In this document: piece by piece, positions 8,670 through 16,811 of the stretch
How positions within the stretch are numbered: position 1 is the first letter of the stretch
Layout: each line of letters opens with the position of its first letter
Source of the DNA: Clostridiales bacterium
Lineage (GTDB): Bacteria > Bacillota > Clostridia > Lachnospirales > WQUN01
Direction of reading: 5' to 3'
Assembly (NCBI GenBank): GCA_031269465.1
Contig: JAISZB010000239.1
Coordinates: forward strand, 1-45,887
Length of the DNA: 45,887 bases
The notes under the pieces: generated by a model
What the model was told of the DNA's origin: nothing
The model's input: only the letters and a program-made list of their open reading frames with translations
The model's database searches: none
Made by a program: the position numbers and the translations under genes

Positions 8670-8820
8670 TTATCGTTCCCGTTCAAAGCGATAGCCTACG
8701 CCTCGGATAGCGGTGATAACGCAGCCGCACTCAGCAATTTTCTCCCGAAGATTGGACACTTGAGACTTCACGGCGCGAAAGTAGTTGTTCGTGCTTTGTC
8801 CCCACACTCTTATAAGAACC
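8670..8820 (-). pseudogene. C-terminal remnant of an OmpR/PhoB-type response regulator
   Basis: On the minus strand about 49 codons read IRVWGQSTNNYFRAVKSQ, VSNLREKI and TAIRGVGYRFERER, then stop at 8670. This is the last part of a winged-helix DNA-binding domain, including the wing and the closing GVGYRFE. The receiver domain and the first half of the effector domain are absent. With the dead ABC ATPase on the same strand it looks like debris of a two-component/ABC antibiotic-resistance cluster. Nothing is seen in 8427-8669. Confidence 0.85.
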
Positions 8821-8939
8821 TAGATAAAAGAAGGTAACAAAACTGTAATACAAAAAGCTACAGTTAAATCTGGACAATTTAGACAAGAAGCTGATATGAA
8901 TGTCGGCACATAAACTGCCGATATTAATGTAGGGGATAT

Positions 8940-9486
8940 ATGCGCATGATCATGACAGCGGATTATGAGGAATGGACAGATGAAAAAGGCAGGATGCATA
9001 TCCGATCAAACGAAGGGGCAAAATGTCCAGTTTGGCAGAGTGATCTAAAAGTGCGGGACAGCAAGGAGCGCATCGTAAAATTTCCAAATAGGCCTGGAAA
9101 AACGAAATTGGCAATCCTGCGGATGGTTTGTAAAAGCTGCGGAACGCTCCACAGTGAGCTGCCTTATACTGTAGCGCCGTATAAACGGCATGCGCGTGAA
9201 ACAATAGAATCAGTAATAAATGAAGGTGAAGAAAGCCCTCTCTGACGAAATGGAAAACAGTGCCATAATAAGGATCCGGCGCTGGCGGCGCGGGGTCTTT
9301 TCGTGTTTCAGCAGGATCATGGCAGCGCTTACAGATAAAGAGATTACAGGATTCAGCGCCGCCCAAACCCGGGTGAAATTGTCAGAAATGCAGTCAACGC
9401 AAACTTATGGCCGCACACCCGTAACGCGTATGAACCTTCCGAAAGTTCTGGCATTATCATATTGTGGCAAAAACAAACATGAATAG
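8940..9486 (+). pseudogene. DUF6431-like zinc-ribbon protein, degenerate
   Basis: The first frame (8940-9245, 101 residues) has the layout of DUF6431 proteins found beside transposases: CPV..S.LKVRDS, then CKSCGTLHSELPYTVAPYK. The first zinc pair is broken (CPVW where CPxC is expected). The frame ends early at INEGEESPL. A second frame (9220-9486) carries RRWRRGVFSCFSRIM, which resembles the normal continuation, so a frameshift near 9225 is likely. The family assignment is from memory of the motif; the frameshift is inferred. Confidence 0.55.
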
Positions 9487-9748
9487 GGGATGGAATTGGC
9501 AAATCAATGCGGAAAAAATGGCGCCAGCGCGGATTATGGGTTTTTAGCGCCAATGCATTGCTTATTGGCGGCAAAAAGCGCATAAATCAATAATTTATGA
9601 TTTGCAAGTTTTATGTGTTTTGTTTTGGCGGGCCGCGATAAGCGGCTACACAACTTTTTGCGTATTATACACAGTTTGAGCACCTATATCTGGATCTGCT
9701 TTAAATCATTAAGGCGCGCCCACATACCTAGGCTCGTTCGAAAGGCGC
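9487..9748. other. Gap, no gene seen
   Basis: Only a weak hairpin (CGCCAAT/ATTGGCG, about 9549-9571) is visible. It lies downstream of the minus-strand U32 gene, but no clear terminator was recognised. Confidence 0.4.
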
Positions 9749-10675
9749 TCATTCATCAGAGATGCCGCTATAGTAGCATGCGCCCTTGCTGCAGGCCGTT
9801 CCGAAGCATTTGCGGTACAACTCCTTGCGCAGATTCGTCTCGGGAATCTTTGAAGCCGCGGAAATGAATCTGAGCACTTTGACGAGAGTCTTAAGCGAGC
9901 GGCCTCTGCCGCCCACTTTGAATATTTGTATCCCCGCGCCAGTCAAAGCTTCAAGGCTGCAAACCGCGCATGCGGGCGAGACAGGAGGGAAGCCGAAGAG
10001 TTCAAAGCAAGCGGGCAGCATGTAGGAGACATCATGAGAAAAGACTTCATGGCAGACGCTTCCTGAATCTATTTCAGGAGGCGCTGTTTGATATCCAACG
10101 CTATGGATAAAGCGGCAGTATCCGTCAATGAAAGGGCATTTGTCAAAAAAAATCAATGCCTCACCCTGAACTTCAGGAAATTTTTCAAGAATGAGCTTCA
10201 CTTGATTTATTGAGAGAAATCGAGGCAAAACTACTCGCCGAACCCCAAGATCGAAGTAGAATGACAGCGCGGAAGCGCTGCTTGTACAAGCAAGAAGAGA
10301 TAGCCCTAGCATGAGCTTGCTGCCTTTTTTTTGCAAGAGGCTCATCAGAGCTATATCTTTGACCATGATTCCATAGCCGCCAAGGGCCTCAAATTCTTCG
10401 GCAAGCTCCAGCGCAAGGGGCAGCTGCCCTTTCGAATAGTCTTCATTTACAGTCATAAACAGCGGCAGACCCAGCATCTTAGTTTCTTGAACCACTTTCT
10501 TTAACTCTTCCATGCTTTCAAGGTTGGCTTTTCCCTGCCGCCTTGAAATGCTGTCATGATCGCCGAATGCATCCTGCCACTGCCTGGTCTGCACGCCGCA
10601 GTAGAATTCTGTCGCTCCCGCAATCGCAAGCTCTTCAGCTTCTCCTGGAGCTGTCAAAGGCGCAGCCAATCTCAC
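9749..10675 (-). CDS. Peptidase U32-family protein
   Basis: 308 residues from a GTG at 10675 with AAAGGAG seven bases upstream; this start gives the typical opening RLAAPLTAPGEAEELAIAGATEFYCGV of U32 TIM-barrel proteins. A longer start (ATG 10696) is possible. The C-terminal half is cysteine-rich (FDKCPFIDGYCRF, SVCHEVF, LPACFEL, SPACAVC), consistent with the Fe-S ligands of U32 members. GIQIFKVGGRGRS is the conserved C-terminal segment. U32 proteins include RNA or ubiquinone hydroxylases and presumed peptidases. It overlaps the end of the upstream radical SAM gene by about 40 bases, so the two are coupled. A role in maturing the Cys-rich peptide upstream is inferred. Confidence 0.85.
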   Translation of the reverse strand: MRLAAPLTAPGEAEELAIAGATEFYCGVQTRQWQDAFGDHDSISRRQGKANLESMEELKKVVQETKMLGLPLFMTVNEDYSKGQLPLALELAEEFEALGGYGIMVKDIALMSLLQKKGSKLMLGLSLLACTSSASALSFYFDLGVRRVVLPRFLSINQVKLILEKFPEVQGEALIFFDKCPFIDGYCRFIHSVGYQTAPPEIDSGSVCHEVFSHDVSYMLPACFELFGFPPVSPACAVCSLEALTGAGIQIFKVGGRGRSLKTLVKVLRFISAASKIPETNLRKELYRKCFGTACSKGACYYSGISDE

Positions 10676-12071
10676 GGAAATTCTCCTTTGCCTCATAAGA
10701 AGCCCTTTGCACTGTTTCAGGGCTTGCACTATTAAGATCCATTATTGCAGCGTACGCTAATTCATCCAATTTACCTAGCTGTTCTTCTATTAACCGCACT
10801 TTCTTTGCAGCCGCTCCGTTACCGCCTTCCAGAAAAGACAGGCAGTACTGCCGCGGCACGTCTATCGCTCCTATCAGCCAGGCGTCGTACAGCGGGGCGA
10901 TTGCCTGGGATATGGAGTTGAATTCTTCATCCAGAGGAAGCTTCCAAGGGGTTTTTTCCTCCCTTTCCATTTGAAGTCCGCACCCTGGAAACAGCTGCAG
11001 CCTGCTCATGACAATTTTGGTTGTAAAGAAGCCGGAATCACGCAGCTGTTTTGCTTCTTTGCGCACAGAATCCATTGTGGATCTTAAGTGCCAGAGGATA
11101 TAGCCTATATGAATGGCTACGCCGGAGTCTCGCACCGCTTTAAAAGCGTTTATCGCTTTAAGGGGTTCTAAGGGCTTGTTGAAGTATCTTAGCGTATCCG
11201 CGTCGAAGCTTTCAAGTCCGATGAATACGCGGCAAAGGCCGCCGGCCTTCAGGCGAGCCATGACTTGAGGCAGATCCTGCGCGCTTAAGAGCGTTGAGGC
11301 GCGCAGCTGCAGGGAAAGGGCGCATCTAAGCCCGCGTTCGGCAAGCTCCCTTGTCAGTTCCTCAACGCGGCTAAGAGGCCCAAAATCATCATCGACAAAA
11401 TTAAAGGCATGGGGTTCATATTTTGAGCATAAAACTTCCATCTCATCCGCGACATCAGCAATAGGGCGTCCGCGCCACTTGCCGAGATCTCCGGGAAGGT
11501 GGGGCGTCGCGCAAAATTTGCATTTCCCAGGGCATCCTCTGGAAGAGCGCATGTTAATGGGCGCTCCGATGTGCAGATAATCACGAAGATTGGGCCTATG
11601 AAGCCATTGCCACTGAGGCGGGTTCAAATATTGGCTTGGCGTTTCAGGAACCTCTTTTTTCATCATTTCAAAGCATATCTTTGTGAGAGGGATTTCTCCC
11701 TCTCCCGATACCAATTCGCAGTCCGCCGGAAAAAAAGCGCGGGCTTGGGGAAAGCTTGCCGTTACGAAGAGTCCTCCAACAACGAATTTAAGCGTCGGCT
11801 TCTGCCTTCGCAAGCGAAGCAGAAGCCTCATGGCGTCCGGCGCATTGTCTTCCATCATTACAGACAGCCCTACCAATGAAGGATCGTAATCCAAAATCGA
11901 CTTGGATTCACTTTCCAGGGAATGGAGTTCGCGGTCGAACAAGCAGCAGTCTATGCCTCTGTGCATGAGTTCAGCCGCCAAAGCTTCGATTCCCAGAGGC
12001 TCCGCAGGCTCCTTGTATTCAGATTGGGAGAAGGTTCTCACCAAAGCGACGCGAAACTTGCTATTAGACAT
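10635..12071 (-). CDS. B12-binding-type radical SAM protein
   Basis: 478 residues from the ATG at 12071. A TTG at 12113 would add 14 residues but lies inside a palindromic repeat. Residues 1-150 resemble the cobalamin-binding Rossmann fold (EPLGIEALAAELMHRGID, SLVGLSVMMEDNAPDA, VVGGLFVTA). The cluster motif is C180-x3-C184-x2-C187 (SSRGCPGKCKFCATP), followed by FNFVDDDFG and IGLESFD, typical of this class. Such enzymes methylate unactivated carbons or rearrange substrates. It is separated from the TPR gene by 108 bases holding a degenerate palindromic element, then overlaps the U32 gene. It could be a second modifying enzyme of the peptide pathway, or a separate unit. Confidence 0.88.
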   Translation of the reverse strand: MSNSKFRVALVRTFSQSEYKEPAEPLGIEALAAELMHRGIDCCLFDRELHSLESESKSILDYDPSLVGLSVMMEDNAPDAMRLLLRLRRQKPTLKFVVGGLFVTASFPQARAFFPADCELVSGEGEIPLTKICFEMMKKEVPETPSQYLNPPQWQWLHRPNLRDYLHIGAPINMRSSRGCPGKCKFCATPHLPGDLGKWRGRPIADVADEMEVLCSKYEPHAFNFVDDDFGPLSRVEELTRELAERGLRCALSLQLRASTLLSAQDLPQVMARLKAGGLCRVFIGLESFDADTLRYFNKPLEPLKAINAFKAVRDSGVAIHIGYILWHLRSTMDSVRKEAKQLRDSGFFTTKIVMSRLQLFPGCGLQMEREEKTPWKLPLDEEFNSISQAIAPLYDAWLIGAIDVPRQYCLSFLEGGNGAAAKKVRLIEEQLGKLDELAYAAIMDLNSASPETVQRASYEAKENFREIGCAFDSSRRS

Positions 12072-12088
12072 CAAAATCACGCCCAGTT

Positions 12089-12175
12089 TATGCTGATTTG
12101 CATATGAAATCAACTGTTTTTGAGATTGAATGAATTAAGATCAAATATAGGTGCATTTGGCTAAAAACCGGTATA
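12089..12175. repeat. Palindromic element, degenerate copy
   Basis: The ends TATGCTGATTTGCATATG and the complement of TATACCGGTTTTTAGCCAAA, with inner ...ATTAAGATCAAATATAGGTG, match the family termini and arm, though the inner arms have drifted. It lies exactly between two genes of the Tat/radical SAM operon. Confidence 0.6.
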
Positions 12176-12179
12176 GCAT

Positions 12180-13088
12180 TTATTGAGAGCTTTCACCGAA
12201 CCTTATCTTTTGAAGACCTTCCAAATAATCAATCAATTCCCAGTAATCATCATCATCAGGGTTATTAGCAGCTATATTTTCTAAAATCTCCCTGAATCTG
12301 TCAAACTCCAGTGATGCGTCGGCTTCATCCATCGACTCCTCAATGCCAGCATATACTCTATTGTAAGCGTAAGCGTTCGCAAAGGGAGATGAAGACTCAT
12401 TGAATCCCATATCCAATTCAAGCTCGTCAAAATCTGTGAAACCGCTAATTGCCTCCATGTATGCAGAGCGATTATAACCCAAAGCATATAACGGAATCAA
12501 CATGTTTACTCTGTTGCCGAGGTATTGAGGATTAGTCCGAGCAATTACCAGGCACTGGCTCAAAGCCTCTTCATAATTATCAAGTTGCATGAGACTCAGA
12601 GAGTAATTGTTGCGAGCGCCTAAATGCAAAGGGCAGGAATCAAGTATTTCAAGGTATCCCCGCCGTGCGCTTTCAAAGTCTCCAGATTTGTATAGCTGGT
12701 TCGCCGCTCTGAAATCTTCAGAATAGAGGCTTAAATCAATCTCTTCAGTAGCTGATTTGCGCTCATCAGCGATAGCGTTTATTTCTTCCAACGCGGCTTT
12801 ATCGGCATTATAGAGAGCTCCAGCAAGTTGAGGAGAAATCGGCTTAAATGTTGAATCAGGCTGTGGAGTTTCAGTGGCGGCAGGTTCCTCAGAAGGTGAG
12901 GAAGTCGGAACGTCCGAAGGACTCGGCCCAGCCTCTGAGGGAGTCTCCGATATTGCAGAAGCGATTTCCGCTTCCCCTGGAGACCTTGAGGATGATATTT
13001 CGTTGTATCTGTCCACGACAAAGACTGCAGCTAAAATCGAAATAATAAGTACAAAAAAGACGCAGCCTTTTTTTCTGGTTGAGTTCAC
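12180..13088 (-). CDS. Membrane-anchored TPR protein with Ser/Pro/Glu linker
   Basis: 302 residues from a GTG with AAGGGGGG upstream. Basic N-terminus (NSTRKKG), then one transmembrane helix (about 9-25, CVFFVLIISILAAVFVV), with no cleavage site obvious. Residues 35-80 are a disordered Ser/Pro/Thr/Glu linker. The rest is helical with tetratricopeptide-like pairs (AANQLYKSGDFESARRGYLE, NNYSLSLMQLDNYEEALSQC). The TPR part would lie outside the membrane. It starts 27 bases after the Cys-repeat peptide. A role in holding or presenting the exported peptide is plausible but inferred. Confidence 0.82.
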   Translation of the reverse strand: MNSTRKKGCVFFVLIISILAAVFVVDRYNEISSSRSPGEAEIASAISETPSEAGPSPSDVPTSSPSEEPAATETPQPDSTFKPISPQLAGALYNADKAALEEINAIADERKSATEEIDLSLYSEDFRAANQLYKSGDFESARRGYLEILDSCPLHLGARNNYSLSLMQLDNYEEALSQCLVIARTNPQYLGNRVNMLIPLYALGYNRSAYMEAISGFTDFDELELDMGFNESSSPFANAYAYNRVYAGIEESMDEADASLEFDRFREILENIAANNPDDDDYWELIDYLEGLQKIRFGESSQ

Positions 13089-13115
13089 TATCTAACGCCC
13101 CCCTTGGAGCAATTC

Positions 13116-13529
13116 TTAATGAACAGGAACGCATGAGCAATATGAGCCGCCCTTGGACTGGCAAGAGCAGACGCTTTCGCACGTACATACCTGATTGCAG
13201 CTGCAGTGATTGTCGCAAGAGCATACTTGATTGCAGCTGCAGTGGCCGACGCAGCTGCAGACAGCTTCGCAAGTGCAGACGCCTTCGCAGGTGCAGACGG
13301 TATTGCATGTGCACACGGAAACTGAATTGCATGAGCAGTAGCTTCCGACTACCGCGTCGTCTCTGGCGTCTCCTATGATTATGTTGTCGTCATCCTCAAT
13401 AAAGACGCTTTTCATCCCGGGCTTGAAGATTCTGTTGCCGTCGACTATTATGCTTATTTCAGGCTTTGGCAATTTGCCAGTTGAAGCGTTCAGGTTAGCC
13501 CTGTCGTTGTATTTTGCAGGTTCATCCAT
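13116..13529 (-). CDS. Cys-rich hexapeptide-repeat peptide (candidate RiPP precursor)
   Basis: 137 residues from the ATG at 13529, which has CAGGAGTG upstream; an ATG at 13568 lacks a site. Residues 1-63 form a cysteine-free leader-like part with short beta strands (PEISIIVDGNRIF) and an acidic turn ending DDAVVGS. Residues 64-137 hold 22 cysteines: YCSC, then nine perfect units of [V/H]-C-[S/T]-C-x-x (VCTCNT, VCTCEG, VCTCEA, VCSCVG, HCSCNQ, VCSCDN, HCSCNQ, VCTCES, VCSCQS), a KGGS spacer, a second YCSC and VPVH. No signal peptide. It lies between a radical SAM/SPASM gene (90 bases upstream) and the TPR gene. A modified peptide (for example with thioethers) or a metal-cluster carrier are both possible. 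I know no named family with this repeat. Confidence 0.85.
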   Translation of the reverse strand: MDEPAKYNDRANLNASTGKLPKPEISIIVDGNRIFKPGMKSVFIEDDDNIIIGDARDDAVVGSYCSCNSVSVCTCNTVCTCEGVCTCEAVCSCVGHCSCNQVCSCDNHCSCNQVCTCESVCSCQSKGGSYCSCVPVH

Positions 13530-13619
13530 AACAATCACTCCTGTTTTGCTGGGAACTAAAGCGTCCAAGCGATTCCTGAAGCACGCTTTACAGCCGGAGG
13601 CGCGCTTTACAACTTGCGG

Positions 13620-14942
13620 CTAGATGAATACAGGCTCAATGCCTGCGTCTACGCCCATCCGCTCTAAAACCTCCCTGTATATGAGCGCTCGCGTTATGAC
13701 GCAGCGTTCGCTTCCCGCATGCTGCTCTAAGGATCCCAGCCCAAGCGTCTTTGCCGTGCAGTCGCCTGCGCAGTGCCATTTGCAGAAGCAGTCTTCGCAG
13801 TAGGAGAAGTTGCTGACATTCAATTTGGAAAGAAGTTCCATTTTTTCAGAATCAAATAAAAATTTGCCGCTTTGCTCGTCATATTTGCCATAAATGTAAC
13901 GCTGCGCCCTCGGATCTTGATAGGTGCACACTTCATAGCAAGAGGTTGCATTTCCCTCTGCGGTTACTGTAAATCCGTTTCTGCACACGCTGCAAAAAGA
14001 AGCGTAAAGCCCGTTTGATCTAGCACCGGAGTATACGAGGCGAATCCCGCTTCCTTTAAGCTCATTTTGAGCCTTTATAAATTCGCGTACGAATATTTCA
14101 GAAGGCGGTGAGCTTTGGCCTGTCAAAAGCGCGCGTCCAACTTCAAAGACAGGCTCCATATGCAAAACGTTGCATTTAGGATAATGCTCCTTTGCAAAGG
14201 CAGCCATTTCACGCAGGCGGGTAACGCTTTCAGTTGTAATCGTCGCCCGGATGCCGTATTGCGCCCCGGCGGCATCCAGTCTCGAAAGAGTATGGCTGAC
14301 TCTGTCAAATGAACCGCCTCCGCCTGCGGTTGGACGCTGGCGGTTTTGAATATCCGGCAGGATATCAAAGGAAACATTGACATCCGCTATCCACGCCAGC
14401 AAAAAATCCAAGTCTGAGTCGGAGAGGACGCCATTGGTGGCGGTGCTGAATTGACAGCGGACATTGTTTTTTTCAGCTATGCCGGCCGCATACTCGCAGC
14501 ATTCCTGCATTATATCCTGGGCCATGAACGGTTCGCCGTTGCCATGAAACCCCAGGCTGAACTGAGAATACCCTTTTTTCTTCGCATTTTCCGAAATCAG
14601 ATCGATAGCCGCCCTAGCCGCATTCATAGGAAGGCGATGCCCTCCCTCCGCAGCTGAAGCGTAGCAGTATCGGCACCGCAGATTGCAGAAATCTGTAGGA
14701 AACAAGGTAACCCGCGTCGGACAGAATTCTTCCTCGATCTTTGGCGGCTCCGCCTCGTCAAAAACGCCTTTGTCCTTTAAGATGCCAATCACCTTATTCT
14801 GAGACTCATCAAGCGCGAGGCCGTTCATATGCGCTGCGACCGCGTTTTTTACAGATGAGCTCACTTCAGCGATAAAACGCCGCAAAGGAGCATAGAGAAT
14901 ATCATTTTCCCCGTTGGGCAGAAAAAACAGTTCAGGCTTCAT
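13620..14942 (-). CDS. Radical SAM/SPASM peptide-maturase-like enzyme
   Basis: 440 residues. The N-terminal 60 residues (ILYAPLRRFIAEVSSSVKNA) resemble the start of peptide-modifying SPASM enzymes. The SAM cluster is C86-x3-C90-x2-C93 (PTDFCNLRCRYCYA). GFHGNGEPFM is the GGE-like SAM contact. The C-terminus is a full SPASM region with cysteines at 317, 320, 335, 339, 382, 385, 387, 391, 395 and 414, enough for two auxiliary [4Fe-4S] clusters. Enzymes of this type form thioether or C-C crosslinks in peptides such as sactipeptides and ranthipeptides. The next gene downstream is the 22-Cys peptide, its probable substrate. GGGGTGAAGC precedes the ATG; 10 bases separate it from the PqqD-like gene. 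Confidence 0.92.
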   Translation of the reverse strand: MKPELFFLPNGENDILYAPLRRFIAEVSSSVKNAVAAHMNGLALDESQNKVIGILKDKGVFDEAEPPKIEEEFCPTRVTLFPTDFCNLRCRYCYASAAEGGHRLPMNAARAAIDLISENAKKKGYSQFSLGFHGNGEPFMAQDIMQECCEYAAGIAEKNNVRCQFSTATNGVLSDSDLDFLLAWIADVNVSFDILPDIQNRQRPTAGGGGSFDRVSHTLSRLDAAGAQYGIRATITTESVTRLREMAAFAKEHYPKCNVLHMEPVFEVGRALLTGQSSPPSEIFVREFIKAQNELKGSGIRLVYSGARSNGLYASFCSVCRNGFTVTAEGNATSCYEVCTYQDPRAQRYIYGKYDEQSGKFLFDSEKMELLSKLNVSNFSYCEDCFCKWHCAGDCTAKTLGLGSLEQHAGSERCVITRALIYREVLERMGVDAGIEPVFI

Positions 14943-14952
14943 GCTTCACCCC

Positions 14953-15336
14953 CTATATCCTATTTTCATACAGTTGGATTTCGACGCGATTTTTAAGATA
15001 GCCAGCCTTCCCTAAGCTGACGAAAAACATTCCGACATCCGACGCGCTATTTTCAAGGCAGGCGTTTTTGACGATGGAATCTACGCTTTTAGTGCCATCT
15101 GCCAGCTTCAACAGCTTATAGCCCGTTTCATTTACCGTGAACATAACCTGGCCGTCATAGAAAACGGAGGCGCCAGAGCTATTCGGCTTGATATCCAAGC
15201 CATCCTGCAGGATCGGCCCTATGGTGCCCTTGGAATCACCACCCAACATCTTCTCCAATTCTGGCAACGCTCGCCATCCAGCAGCGCAGATCAGCACAAA
15301 GGCCCCTGATAATTTTAGGAATTCTCTTCTCGTCAA
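14953..15336 (-). CDS. PqqD-like domain protein with twin-arginine signal
   Basis: 127 residues from a TTG at 15336, placed after a perfect GGAGGTG; an ATG at 15351 would need that same sequence to be coding. The N-terminus TRREFLKLSGAFVLICAAG matches the Tat motif (S/T-R-R-x-F-L-K) plus a hydrophobic core. After a short linker, ASVFYDGQVMFTVNETGYKLLKLADG and VDSIVKNACLENSASDVGMFF follow the PqqD/RRE winged-helix pattern (NxTGxxLLxLxDG, then xDVxxFFxxLxxxGYL). PqqD domains normally bind leader peptides in the cytosol for a radical SAM enzyme. Fusion to an export signal is odd. It sits between tatC and the radical SAM gene, so co-export of peptide and chaperone is a reasonable hypothesis. Confidence 0.82.
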   Translation of the reverse strand: MTRREFLKLSGAFVLICAAGWRALPELEKMLGGDSKGTIGPILQDGLDIKPNSSGASVFYDGQVMFTVNETGYKLLKLADGTKSVDSIVKNACLENSASDVGMFFVSLGKAGYLKNRVEIQLYENRI

Positions 15337-15400
15337 ACTTTTCACCTCCATAAAAGTTATATGCTTGCAAACGACATTTATTTATTTAGCAGAACTTTAA

Positions 15401-16123
15401 TCAGACGCATATGAGTTTCAAATGCACCCCTGCAAACCGAATCAGTTTGCCTGTAATTCTAGCGGCAAAAATCGCAGCGCATGACGATGCAATGTAAAAA
15501 AACATGAAAATGAGAGAGGAGGCTGAAAAATCCTGCATGAAAGCCAATCCGAAAAAGAACGCGAAACGATAAAGGGGTTTGGCTTGAGAGCCCGTTAAAG
15601 AGGATCGCAGGCTGAATGCCGTCGCCAGGGGATACAGGCTTCCGAAAGCGGCAAATGGCGCCACAGAGAGAAAATAGGCCAGAAATATCTTTTCAAATGT
15701 TGGCAGGTATACGGCTTCAAAAAAAATTCTCATTTGGTACAGCCGCTTAAAAACGCAGCTCGTTCCGAAGAAAATCCCGCTCAACGCTAAAATCAGGCTC
15801 ACAGGCAGAATGAACGCCAAATGTTTGCGTTCGCCCTGAGTCAAAGCGGGAACAAAAAAGCTTCCCAGAAGAGGAACCGCTAAGGGCAATGTCAAAAAAA
15901 CGGCGGCAAAGGAGCTGAGTTTTATTTTAAACTCCAGAGGAAATAAAAGCTGCCTGTAAAAAATCTTCTCTTGAATAAGTTCATCGAAATTGAGAGCTTC
16001 AAAGAGATAAGGTGAAAAAAAGCTAAAGAGAAATAGGATGGCAAATGCAGCCAGTATAATTATCAAACGCCAATGAAGCATGGCTAAATGCTCTTTAAGG
16101 GTTAAGTCTTTATCTTCTGGCAT
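15401..16123 (-). CDS. TatC-like translocase subunit (copy 1)
   Basis: 240 residues with about six hydrophobic helices, the usual TatC length. The N-terminus LKEHLAMLHWRLIIILA follows the TatC HLxELRxRL pattern. The first cytoplasmic loop keeps the signal-binding motif VPALTQGERKH (TatC PAL...ER). The C-terminal TPxxDPxS signature of TatC is missing. AGGAGG precedes the ATG; it overlaps the end of copy 2 by 14 bases. TatC recognises twin-arginine signals at the membrane. Likely partner of copy 2 and the TatA next to it. Confidence 0.75.
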   Translation of the reverse strand: MPEDKDLTLKEHLAMLHWRLIIILAAFAILFLFSFFSPYLFEALNFDELIQEKIFYRQLLFPLEFKIKLSSFAAVFLTLPLAVPLLGSFFVPALTQGERKHLAFILPVSLILALSGIFFGTSCVFKRLYQMRIFFEAVYLPTFEKIFLAYFLSVAPFAAFGSLYPLATAFSLRSSLTGSQAKPLYRFAFFFGLAFMQDFSASSLIFMFFYIASSCAAIFAARITGKLIRFAGVHLKLICV

Positions 16124-16811
16124 CAGCCCTCCTCCTTTCTCTTAGCCGAAGAATAATGATGGAGCCTTCATAGAGCAAAGCAAGCGGGGCGGACGCGATT
16201 ATCAGCGAGACAGGATCAGTCGTCGGGGTGAGAATGGCCATGGCTATGACAGACGCCAACAGGATGTATTTCCGCTTGCGCCTAAGGCTTAGGCAGTTGA
16301 CGATGCCTGCGGATTCCAAAGACAATATCGCTATAGGAAGCTGGAAAGCAATAAAGGAGATCATTATCATGGCAAAGGCAAAATCAAGCACGCTCCCCAA
16401 TGAAATCATAGGCTCCAGGAAAGGGAAGCTGATGCTGAGCAAAAATGAAACGCTATTGGGCAAAAGGATAAACCATGAAAAAGAAAAGCCCGCGCAGGCA
16501 AGGAATGCGCTTGAAAGGCAGATGATTATCCTGCTTTTTAATGGAATTCCTCTGTGAAGAGTAAATATCGACGGGCACAAGAGATTCACATCCAAAGAAA
16601 GCATGCAGTAAAAGCCGCATTTAAAAGCAATCTCTATGGATTCAAGAGGAGAGAAATAGTATGTCTGCATATTTGCCAGAGCTGCGACTTTGCGCAGGAT
16701 GCTTTGAGACAACAGCAGGCCAGACAAAAATGCTAATAGAGATAACAAAGCAAAAGCCAAAATTTCTTTCCTATATTTCTCCAATCTAGACCAGAAATTA
16801 TTCATGATCAT
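16110..16811 (-). CDS. TatC-like translocase subunit (copy 2)
   Basis: 233 residues from an ATG at 16811 (16805 also possible), overlapping the tatA stop. N-terminus [15 protein letters not shown], then [17 protein letters not shown], like the TatC TPxExFxxxxK segment. The C-terminus keeps the TatC signature [19 protein letters not shown] and a final helix. The loop motif with PAL...ER is absent ([14 protein letters not shown]). It is thus degenerate where copy 1 is intact, and the reverse. This suggests a fixed heteromeric TatC pair. Membrane protein. Confidence 0.75.
   Translation of the reverse strand: MIMNNFWSRLEKYRKEILAFALLSLLAFLSGLLLSQSILRKVAALANMQTYYFSPLESIEIAFKCGFYCMLSLDVNLLCPSIFTLHRGIPLKSRIIICLSSAFLACAGFSFSWFILLPNSVSFLLSISFPFLEPMISLGSVLDFAFAMIMISFIAFQLPIAILSLESAGIVNCLSLRRKRKYILLASVIAMAILTPTTDPVSLIIASAPLALLYEGSIIILRLRERRRADARR

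Noticed and set aside
13125-13330. CRISPR-like or minisatellite reading of the repeated DNA in the Cys-rich gene
   Set aside because: The 18-base period is imperfect at DNA level and fully explained by the hexapeptide code; there are no spacers.
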